From assembly GCA_029706075.1 (NCBI GenBank), contig JAINUG010000256.1, positions 620,001-684,000 of the forward strand: DNA of 64,000 nucleotides, read 5' to 3'. Positions 55,778 to 64,000 of this stretch are shown in pieces. The position numbers were made by a program, and so were the translations under genes. Origin of the DNA: Aldrovandia affinis (lineage: Eukaryota; Chordata; Actinopteri; Notacanthiformes; Halosauridae). Numbering within the stretch: the first letter of the stretch is position 1; each line of letters starts with the position of its first letter. Under the pieces are notes generated by a model that searched no databases, was not told the origin of the DNA, and saw only the letters and a program-made list of their open reading frames with translations.

Positions 55778-56897
55778 TGTGGAGGGTGTCGGTCTCGGCA
55801 ACATGGGAGTGGCAGGGTTGCCTTTGTTTTTTCATGTTGTGGAGGCCTTTGGAACAGTGAGACTTTCCGGGGGCAGGTTTGGCACTCTAACAGGGTGTGA
55901 GAGTGTGGACTGTTGCCCGGAACGTTGCTCCAAAGGCCATAATTGATTTAATTATTATTTAATTGATGTTAATTGGTAAGTGATTATTTACTTACCTGGT
56001 TGTGTGAGAATGTGAATTGTTTGGTGTTGAGTGATGGTGATTGGGTGAGTGAATGATAGACAGGTGATTGCCTCACGAGTTCCACCTGAGCCAGGCAGAA
56101 CGTAAGCCTATTTAAGAGCAGGTGGGGCGAGTGGGGGATCAGTTAGTCTTGTTGTTCATGTGTGTGTATATCATGACAGTTAGTCTTTGTCTTGTCATTC
56201 AGTGGTTGGTTGTGTCATTCACTGGGTAGAGTGCTTCCTTGTGGAAGAGAGAAAGCGGGCGCACTAAGAGTGTCCGGCTCTCTCCCTCTGTATAATCGTG
56301 AAAGAGTGAGAGGGCGCCCTGAAATAGGGTCCCCCTTGGGGCTGGTTGCCAGAGAACTCTCACTGTGAGGAGTGGCGAGGGGCTCTGTGTGTTTGGGTTT
56401 GGGAAGCACTTGAAAAGTCACTGGATATGTGTGTACCTGGGGAGGTTCTAGGGGAACTCCGGTCTGAGGAGGCGTGGTGTCTTGTTGAGTGTGTGTTAGG
56501 ACCGTGCGTAGAGTTCTACACTGAACCGGTAAGTGTTGATGTGTGATAAATGTGAATGTATGAAGGCGGTGTGGAAAGCTGCTGATGTCTGTGTTTGTTG
56601 TGTGTTACCTGAAAGGGGATCCCCCCCTCGGAGGAGGTGGGCTTTTATTTATTGTTGGTTTATTTTAGTTTGTTATTTTAGTTAATTGTTTTTGCCCGAA
56701 AGCTTTGCAGGAAGTAGGGTGAAGACTTTGTGTTTGTTTTATTTGAACTGGCTCTCCCACTGTCTCTCTCCCGGGTCAGGGAGAGAGGCGGAAAAAAATA
56801 AAGATCTGGTTCGTAGACTGGCAAACCCCACTCCTCTGCCAGTTCTTACCATCGGCTGCTCTGCTCCAGTCCAGCGATTGTTACGTGGCGTGTGACA
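55778..56897 (+). mobile_element. probable solo LTR inside L2 copy 3
   Basis: Its limits are set by the interrupted L2: GTGGG (55773-55777) and GTAGG (56898-56902) flank TGTGGAGGG...GCGTGTGACA, an imperfect 5-bp duplication. A TATTTAAGAG box (about 56109) and AATAAA (56797-56802) suit a plus-strand LTR of about 1.1 kb. No internal region remains. Not related by eye to the other LTRs here. Confidence 0.6.
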
Positions 56898-56902
56898 GTA
56901 GG

Positions 56903-57109
56903 TTTTGAGTCTTTTGCGGAAGATTGAAAGTGATTCTGCGGTTCTGACCGATTGTGGAAAGTTGTTCCACCACCGAGGGGTCAGGACAGAGAAGAGGCGA
57001 GACCGCGAGGAGAGGCTGCCAGGCACCCAGAGGGATGGGACAGTCAGTTTGCCAGAGGAGGGCGGAGCGGAGGGGTCTAGCTGGAGTGTAGGGTGTGATG
57101 AGTGTCTGG
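56903..57109 (-). pseudogene. L2 ORF2 C-terminal piece (copy 3)
   Basis: The minus strand reads LQTLITPYTPARPLRSA in one frame, then after a shift SSGKLTVPSLWVPGSLSSRS, VLTPRWWNNFPQSVRTAESL and FRKRLKT. It is the same C-terminal region as 13980-14200 in copy 1. The final residues (HLFRLHY) lie beyond the LTR at about 55750-55772. Confidence 0.8.
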
Positions 57110-57805
57110 AGGTAATCAATCAATCAATCAATCAATCTTTATTTTTGTATAGCGCCATTTACAAACAGGTTGTCACACAGCGCTTCACAATTGGCATTTT
57201 CCAGAGGGAATCAAAAAACCAGAAAACCATTGGAGCCAATGTAGGAAACTGGAAAATTTCCCTGACCCCTTAAAAGGCGGTCGAGATGAACTCCTGGAAA
57301 ATTGTGGGATACAGAGAAAAACAACACAAATAGTCCTTGAGGCTCATGCGGCTTAACAGACCACTGGAAGGGCATTCTAAGTGTAGGAGTGGGGTGGACC
57401 TCATCCCTCCAAATACCAGGGCAGGGCGGGGGATGGAACCAGCAGCTAGGGTCTGGGCCAGCGGCATCCGGCTAACACATGGCAGGGTGGGGGTTGACTC
57501 TGGGGCAGGTGAGCTCCGGGCAGGTGCCCCTGAGCCGGGAGAAAAGAGGAAAGGTGCAATTATGACTATGATAAATATCACGCCGGATCAGGGGGAAGAG
57601 TAGTGATAACACTTTTGTTAATCTAGGGCAGCATAACTAATTAGGTGAGTGGCACAGGGAGCACGCAGCCATGAGGGCACTCAGAGACCATCCCACCACA
57701 TCATCAGCAGTCCTGATAGGGGCGGATCATCACTTATGATTGGTGACAGTAAGGATAGCTCATTGCACCAGAAGGCTCTATTGCTCGCCCCCTCCACATC
57801 TGCAC

Positions 57806-58429
57806 CTAATGACTATAAGAGAGACTAAAGAGATGTGTTTTTAACCTAGACTTGAAAATTGAGACCGTGTCTGACTCCTTCACAGAGATGGGTAGACTGT
57901 TCCACAGTAAAGGAGCTCTATAGGAGAAAGCTCTGCCACCTGCTGTATTTTTTGATATTCTAGGGACTACCAAGTTGCCTGCATCTTGTGAGCGAAGTGA
58001 ACGTGGGGGATTGTACGGATGAAGTAGATCCGTCAAGTAAGAGGGTGCAAGTCCATGCAACACCTTATAAGTTAAGAGGAGTACCTTATAGTCTACACGA
58101 TAGTTTATAGGAAGCCAGTGAAGTGACGCTAACACAGGACTAATGTGCTCATATTTCTTTGTTCTAGTCAGGATCCTTGCAGCAGCATTCTGTACGAGTT
58201 GTAGGCTCCTGAGTGAGGCATTGGAACAGCCAGACAGTAATGCATTGCAATAATCTAATCTAGATGTAACAAAGGCATGTACCAATTTTTCTGCATCTAT
58301 TAATGACAGGAAGCCCCTAATTTTGGCAATATTCCTCAGGTGAAAAAAGGCTACTCTGGAAATGTTTTTGATGTGACTATCAAATGAGAGACCAGGATCT
58401 ATAGTAACACCAAGGTCTTTTACCGCCAA
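57806..58429 (-). pseudogene. ORF2 C-terminal part of the 4.6-kb LINE
   Basis: This 207-codon frame continues ORF2 after two small frameshifts (about 58605 and 58470). It reads VKDLGVTIDPGLSFDSHI, TSRLDYCNALLSG, LQLVQNAAARILT, ISPVLASLHWLPI and WNSLPISVKES, ending HLFSLSYSH and TAG. These are the thumb and C-terminal blocks shared by L2/CR1 proteins. The lost stretch between the frames includes FLLLNTDKTEMLVLGP, still readable at 58500-58570. Confidence 0.85.
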
Positions 58430-58562
58430 ACTTGCAGCAACAGAGCAACCATCCAGATTAAGAGATAAATCAGATAACCCTCTTCTGAGGTTTTGGGCCC
58501 CAAGACCAACATCTCTGTTTTATCAGTATTCAGCAATAGAAAATTATCTGACATCCAGTCTT

Positions 58563-60851
58563 TTATGTCTTTAAAACAGGCCTCCAACTGTTGAATTGTC
58601 CTTCGCCAGGTTTCATTGATAGGTATAATTGTGTGTCATCTGCGTAGCAGTGAAAATGTACGCCATGTTTACGAATGACATCACCAAGTGGCAACATGTA
58701 AAGGGAGAACAATAATGGCCCCAAAACAGAACCTTGAGGGATACCATATTCCACCTTGATGAGAGCAGAGGGCTCGTCATTTAACTGCACAAATTGATAT
58801 CTATCTGATAGGTAGGATTTAAACCAGGAGAGTGCCTGTCCACGCAGTCCAACTAGGTTTTCAAGTCTGCTCAGAAGAGTTTGGTGGTCTATTGTGTCAA
58901 ACGCAGCACTTAAGTCCAAAAGCACAAGAATAGAGACACATCCACAGTCAGCTGATATCAGTAAGTCATTGACAACTTTAATAAGAGCAGTCTCAGTGCT
59001 ATGGTGTTGCCTAAATCCTGACTGAAAAGTTTCATAGATGTCATTTGATGTCAGGAACGAAGTCAGTCTCTGAGCTACAGCTTTCTCTAGAATTTTTGAG
59101 AGAAAAGAAAGATTAGAAATTGGCCTGTAGTTACTGAGATTTTCTGGGTCAAGGTTTGGTTTCTTTAAAAGTGGCTTAATTACTGCCACTTTTTGAGAAT
59201 TTGGCATATAGCCTGATGAAAGAGACAGATTAATAATGTCTAGCATGGATTGCCCCATAACAGGAAGAAGTTCTTTAACAAGTTTTGTTGGGATTGGGTC
59301 TAATTGACAAGTAGATGGTTTTGGAGGACATAACCAATTTAGAAAATTCAGTCCACTCCAGAGCACTAAAAACTCAAGAGTAGCCATAGGACCCCTGTCC
59401 TGGTAAGCCTGTGCTTTCTGATCAGTGTCCGCTACAGCAGAAGGTGCCATTTTAGAAATTTCATCTCTAATTTTCTCAATCTTCTCAGAGAAAAAGTTCA
59501 TGAAATCATTACTATTATGGGCTGCCGGAGGCTTAGCATTGGTTTCAGTCTGGTTCTTTGTCAGTTTGGCCACTGTATCAAAAATAAATTTTGGATTATT
59601 CTTATTACGCTCAATCAGATCAGACAAATAGGTTGACCTTGCGGAGGAGAGAGCATATTTGTACTGTACCAGACTGTCTTTCCAGGCAGAATAAAATACT
59701 TCTAATTTAGTGGATCGCCACTTACGTTCCAACTTGCGAGAAGCTTGTTTAAGAGCACGTGTGTGGTCAGTATACCATGGTGCAAGCTTCTTTTGGCTAG
59801 TTTTTTTGTTTTTGAGAGGCGCAACAGCATCAAGTGTGTTGCGCAGGGTGTAATTTAGATTGTCAGTCAGCTGATCAATAGATTGTAGACTAGTGGGATC
59901 CTGATTAACAGTAAATGATTCTTGGAACAGGCTGACAAAGTTAGGTATGGTAGAGGAATTTAGGGAGCGACTAAAGTAGAACACTGGTTTTGATCTAATA
60001 GCAGTGGTAGCATGAATTTCAAACGTAATAAGGAAATGGTCAGAGAGCACAGGATTATGAGGAGAGACAACTAGATTGCTAATGCTAATACCATAGGATA
60101 AAGCTAAGTCCAGTGTATGTTGATGACAATGAGTCGGCCCAGACAAATTTTGGACAAAACCAACGGAGTCAAGAATAGAAGCAAAAGCCTTCACTAGAGA
60201 ATCATTTCCATTATCAACATGAATATTAAAGTCGCCTATAATCACAACTTTATCTGCCATAACTGCTAGGTTTGATAAAAAGTCAGAAAACTCTGAGAGG
60301 AAAACAGCATAGGGTCCAGGGGGTCTGTAGATAGTAGCTAGTATAAAAGATGAAGTAAATGCAGATCTATTATCTACATTAGTCTGTATGGAGCCGAGGG
60401 AAAGCACTTCAAATGAAGGGAATGTGTTTAAAGATTTCTTAGTAAGGCGTAGTCTAGTGTCAAAAATAACAGCCACACCGCCACCTCTGCCTGACTGTCG
60501 AGGGTTGTGACAACTAGAGTATCCAACTGGGGTAGATGCATTTAATGCTATGTACTCATCAGGTCTAAGCCAAGTCTCCGTCAAACTTAAAATGTCAAGT
60601 TTATAATCAGTGATCAGTTCGTTCACAAGGGCAGCTTTAGGAGCTAGTGATCTTATATTTAGCAACCCAATTTTAAGGAGAGTTCTATCGAAATTAGGTT
60701 TAGCATTTGCATTACGATGGTTCGTGTTGATCCTTATCAGATTATTAGAAAAAATCCCACGGGGAGGTTTGAGTTTCAATAGACTACGGTTTTCTCTACG
60801 TGGAACAGACACAGTCTCAATTATGTGGGAACTGGGGTGGAAACTAGTCAC
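58563..60851 (-). pseudogene. ORF2 of the 4.6-kb LINE: AP endonuclease and reverse transcriptase
   Basis: The longest open frame of the window, 762 codons. Residues ~60-290 form an apurinic endonuclease-like domain with its catalytic blocks: LLNIRSL (Asn), SLTETWL (Glu), [18 protein letters not shown] and LSDHFLI (Asp-His). A basic linker follows ([14 protein letters not shown]). Reverse transcriptase spans ~530-750: [63 protein letters not shown] and [10 protein letters not shown]. Endonuclease nicks target DNA and reverse transcriptase primes there. All catalytic residues I can see are intact; the frame is lost shortly after YADD. The frame stays open upstream of the displayed ATG for another ~25 codons. 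Confidence 0.9.
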
Positions 60852-60949
60852 GAGTTCAGAAACTTGCAGACAGTTGTTTAAGACCGTCTGTCTGCTGCCT
60901 GGCTGTAGCTCTTGAATGTCAATTTCGCCGATTCAGACTATGGCCTATG

Positions 60950-61562
60950 TTATTAGATAACAGAAGAGCACCCCTCCAGCTCGGGTGGAGTCCGTCTCTC
61001 TTCAGTAAACCAGGCTCTCCCCAAACGTAGGCCAATTATTAATAAACCCTATGCTATTTGATGTACACCACTCAGTCAGCCAGCGATTTAGCGACGTTAA
61101 TCTACTGTAGATTTCGTCACTTCTACGAGCTGGGAGGGGACCAGAGACTATTACTTCCCGACACATCTCGTTTGCCAATTTACACAACGAGACAAAATTT
61201 GTTTTAGTGATCTCCGATTGCCTCAACGGACATCATTAGCGCCGACGTGGATAACAATTTTGGAAAATCACGTTTACTTTTTAGCCAGCGCTTTTAAATT
61301 GGATTCAATGTCGGTAGCTCTAGCCCCCGGAATACAATTGACTATGGTCGCGGAGACGCTATTCTCACGTTTCGAAGAATGGAGTCGCCAATGATAAAAC
61401 TTTCTCTTTTTCCTCAACAGGTGTGAGTGGGGAGAATCTATTTGAAACGTGAGTTGGGTGGTGTACGGCCGGCTTAGGCCGACAACTATGTCCCCGCCGA
61501 ACCGTGATAAACTGGCCGTGCTGCGTCGGCTCTTCTGCTGGTGCGATGGGAGAGGCGCTCAC
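60950..61562 (-). pseudogene. ORF1 of the 4.6-kb LINE: SGNH-type esterase
   Basis: All key blocks of an SGNH hydrolase can be read in order, in three frames: IIGDSILRNV (catalytic Ser in GDS, about 61385), KIVIHVGANDV (Gly and Asn block, about 61250), then SEITKTNFVSLC, VIVSGPLPARRSDEIYSRL and SLNRWLTEWC, and RDGLHPSWRGALLLSNNI (Asp-His block, about 60985). CR1/L2-group LINEs often carry such an esterase ORF1, of uncertain role in retrotransposition. Frameshifts at about 61385 and 61330, stops near 61285 and 61225, and a shift near 61005 disable it. Confidence 0.8.
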
Positions 61563-61724
61563 AGGTGCATCCGGCGTAGCTACACAGGACTGAATAAAAC
61601 TCTCATGATCTTTAGGAGTTTTGTATTTAAACCAGTATTTAAACCAGTATAAAGATGCAGAAAATGCGGGCAGTAAAACTTGGAGCAGCGGTGACTAGAG
61701 CGCGCGTCGCGTTCAAACAGGTAA

Positions 61725-62045
61725 GGGGGAGCAGTTCCTCTAGCTGCTTGAAAAGCAAGCACCAGTGATTTGAATCTGATGCGTGCTGCGATGGGGAGCC
61801 AGAGCAGAGAGGAGAGGAGAGTAGAGGGGTGAGGTGGGTGAACTTTGGTTAATTGAACCCCAGACGTGCGGCAGTATAGTTGCAGTGGCTTGATGGCACA
61901 GGCCGGTAGACCTGCCAGCAAGGAATTGCATTAGCTAAGACGTGAGATCGCCAGGGCCTGTATCAGGAGTTGTGTGGCCTTTTGGGTGAGGAACGGTCGG
62001 ATCCTCCGGACGTTGTGGAGGGAGAATCGGCAGGTCCGGGTTTTC
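61725..62045 (-). pseudogene. L2 ORF2 piece (copy 3), upstream part
   Basis: The minus strand reads RTCRFSLHNVRRIRPFLTQ, LISALAISRLS-like sequence, a TAA where the family has DYC, then NSLLAGLPACAIKPLQL and, after small changes, LLWLPIAARIRFKSLVLAFQ and ARGTAPPYL, where the 4.6-kb LINE begins. The reading continues at 57109. Confidence 0.8.
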
Positions 62046-64000
62046 TCCTCTGAAAATATGGGTTATTGAAAAATATGGCATCATCTGAAATAAAATGGCA
62101 GCTATAAATATCTCTCTAGTCATAGCATTTGTGATTGTTTACAAATTAGAGGGGGTTGGGAGGTTGGAGATCAACACTGTTTCTAAACCAACTAAGAGGC
62201 CTATTTGTCCACCTATCAATTAATGAGGGATTAGGGAGGAAACTTGGTGGACTTGGTGCCTGTAGGGAATACAGAATTAGTGGAAGGGTAACTGTTTTTG
62301 ACACACACATGGAATTACGGCTTTCTGCCCTTTGTGTCTTTGTAGCTGTCATAAGCCGTGCGACACAACCGGTTTGGAACAGAACAGCAGGCCGCAGGGA
62401 ATGGAGTTAATTTTGGTCATTTTCATTATCTTCGGCCATCCCCCTCCGGGTAAAATCAAATCAAAATAACAAACTAAAATAATAAGTACCTTTCGTTCAA
62501 ACACAACACTACACTACACACAGACATTTGTGACTTTTCAGTTTCTCTTTCAAGTTCCGTCTCAGGGTTCTCTCACCAGCTTTCAGCTTCCATGTTCCAG
62601 CCACCTACTAAGAAAACAGTGCTGCTTTAAGCACACAGGTATAATTAGCTAATTCTGCACAGCTGTGTGCTCCAGCTGTCTTGACAGTAGGCATGACCGT
62701 TAACCACCCCCTCTCCCCCTGCCCTGCCTACACCAACACCTTCAACTACCCCCTCACCAAAGTGATTGGTAAAGTCCTTTGACAAATGTCTTTGCCTGAT
62801 GAGGCTGTACCACCAGGGGTGCTTGTTACCATGATGCAGATTATCCACCACAAAAAGAACAGCTGCATTTACATGCGCTGCATCAAGAGGTTTAATTTCA
62901 CAAGAAAGTAAGGAAGGGGGTCTTGTCATTACCCATCTTCATTGTTCATGTTTTATGTGAAAATGTATTTAATCTATATGTATCTATCTATATGTAGTGT
63001 ACTTATTAGATAGGGGAGAGACATGGAAAATACAAGGCAATAAACAGTCATACAACTTTTCTCCCTGGCTATAATTCCAAATTGTTCTCTATAATTTACC
63101 ATGGCTAAGTGATTACGTTATAACTGTGTGTGAATTAGACTACTGTGGCTCTGTGATTTGAGGTATTACTCTCTAGGCTCTTTAAACCCTGCAGTTAGGT
63201 GTTATGGGTTCTGATTGATGTGTGAACAACATAAACTTAATATATTCTGCACATTACACAATTTATAAATATTGATTTTCACCTTAAAATCTCCATTAAG
63301 ATAAAAAAAGACTAGTCTGCTGGTAGCTTGTAATATTTTATTTAAAGTAAAATAAAAATAATTTTGCAAATGCACCAGAACAGAACTAGAACTAGAACTA
63401 GAACTAGAATTAGAATCAGAACTAGATTTGGTGGGCACTGGAAACAAGCCATTTATAATTCATTGTCAGCACACTTGTTATGCAAGATTCTCCAAGTTGA
63501 CACATTGAATAATACAACACTTTCAAGATGTTTTAATTCAATAATAAAAATCTGTTCAATAGTTCAAGACTGACTGATATTGCATTAAATAATTCTTGGG
63601 AATCTTGATTAAATCTTTGAGGAACTTGGTAAAAAAAACTGATAAACGTGCTATAGGAAGATTTATTGCCTGAGTTAATCAAAGCCAACAGTGACCACTT
63701 CACACAAGCAATACATGCTTTAGGATGGATTTCTCATGCCTGTCACAGAGCTCACACCACCTCCTCAAAAGGTTATTTACAGTAAAAATGTAACACTTCT
63801 TATAGAGCGGAAGGAATGCTTCAATTGCTCTGCTTTGTGAGGTGGGACACTGCTTGCACACAAATGACACATGGCCTGGGAGCCCTTCACACTTCATTAT
63901 GTGGGCTTGCTCATGTTCAAGTTGATAAAATCAGAACGAGACTAAATACAGCAAAAGGTACATATGTACATAGCCATCCTGTGGAAATATTAAGACAAAC
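62046..64000. other. unique DNA, no gene seen
   Basis: No supported coding region. A hexamer repeat lies at 63378-63427. The short frames here show no domain. Confidence 0.5.
63378..63427 (+). repeat. (AGAACT)n hexamer repeat
   Basis: About eight imperfect AGAACT units (with AGAATT and AGAATC variants). Confidence 0.8.

Larger units (their letters stand above)
57116..61718 (-). mobile_element. near full-length LINE (L2/CR1 group) with ORF1 and ORF2
   Basis: A 4.6-kb element flanked by AGGTAA (57110-57115 and 61719-61724) inside L2 copy 3. The 3' end has a (TTGA)n tail (complement at 57117-57137) after a GCGC/AATAAAGATTGA end. The 5' end is a GC-richer leader with a short TTTAAACCAGTA duplication. 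ORF1 carries an SGNH hydrolase domain and ORF2 carries endonuclease and reverse transcriptase. Both have a few frameshifts. It is a different family from copies 1-3. Confidence 0.85.
55454..62045 (-). mobile_element. L2-clade LINE, copy 3, split by an LTR and a second LINE
   Basis: Three collinear pieces of the same family as 11115-16086: 61725-62045, 56903-57109 and 55454-55772 (3' tail, complement of AAGTCGCTCTGGATAAGAG). Joining the first two gives an uninterrupted ARGTAPPYL-YLQTLITPY reading; joining the last two restores KTH beside the end of the ORF. The gaps hold a 4.6-kb LINE and a 1.1-kb LTR. Confidence 0.8.

Noticed and set aside
1..64000. Defence islands, operons, toxin-antitoxin or CRISPR systems
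   Set aside because: The sequence is vertebrate, with spliced and retroelement genes; no prokaryotic gene organisation is present.

Overview
This window looks like a piece of a ray-finned (teleost) fish chromosome. Nearly every recognisable coding stretch is a transposable element of types common in fish: L2-clade LINEs, Ty3/gypsy elements including the Gmr1-like group, hAT, Tc1/mariner and THAP-type DNA transposons, and a tRNA-derived SINE with an L2-type tail. No complete host gene, rRNA, functional tRNA or CRISPR array is visible. The identification rests on reading the sequence and translations by eye; no database search was possible. LAYOUT. 1-1255: 3' end and 3' LTR of a chromodomain gypsy element. 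1453-1683: a BEN-domain terminal-exon-like fragment. 2530-3015: RT-to-integrase remnant of a second gypsy element. 3101-6005: a decayed Gmr1-like element with a hAT piece inside its 5' LTR. 6007-7322: insertions stacked in an (AT)n tract (LTR, Tc1/mariner MITE, one Tc1 inverted repeat, an exon-like coiled-coil fragment, an inverted LTR piece). 7323-11114: unique AT-rich DNA. 11115-16086: two head-to-tail L2 copies; the first carries a tandem array of 367-bp units inside its reverse transcriptase and a SINE in its 3' UTR. 16087-25082: unique DNA. 25083-26587: LTR fragment and an internally deleted Tc1 element. 26588-32052: unique DNA with simple repeats. 32053-33185: Tc1-like element on the minus strand. 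33193-36542: second Gmr1-like element, whose surviving domain order is Gag, protease, integrase, RNase H. 36551-37709: LINE tail, Tc1 inverted repeat and solo LTR. 37811-41713: a hAT transposon with an exact 8-bp target duplication that contains a THAP-type element in intron 1 and a second hAT with its own exact 8-bp duplication in exon 3. 41714-55453: mostly unique DNA with small repeats. 55454-62045: an L2 copy on the minus strand interrupted by a probable solo LTR and by a near full-length 4.6-kb LINE that encodes an SGNH-esterase ORF1 and an endonuclease-reverse transcriptase ORF2. 62046-64000: unique DNA. HOW IT FITS TOGETHER. The window behaves as a gene-poor (intergenic or long-intron) region that has repeatedly trapped insertions. 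Nesting gives relative ages: L2 copies older than the LTR and LINE inside them; the outer hAT older than the THAP element and inner hAT. Protein machinery is almost all broken (frameshifts, deleted catalytic residues). The longest open frames are the 762-residue LINE ORF2 part, the 449-residue L2 reverse transcriptase part and the 314-residue Gag. The most interesting points are the integrase-before-RNase H retroelement, the three-layer hAT cassette, the SGNH-LINE with target duplication, the 367-bp array, and two orphan exon-like fragments (BEN domain and coiled coil).
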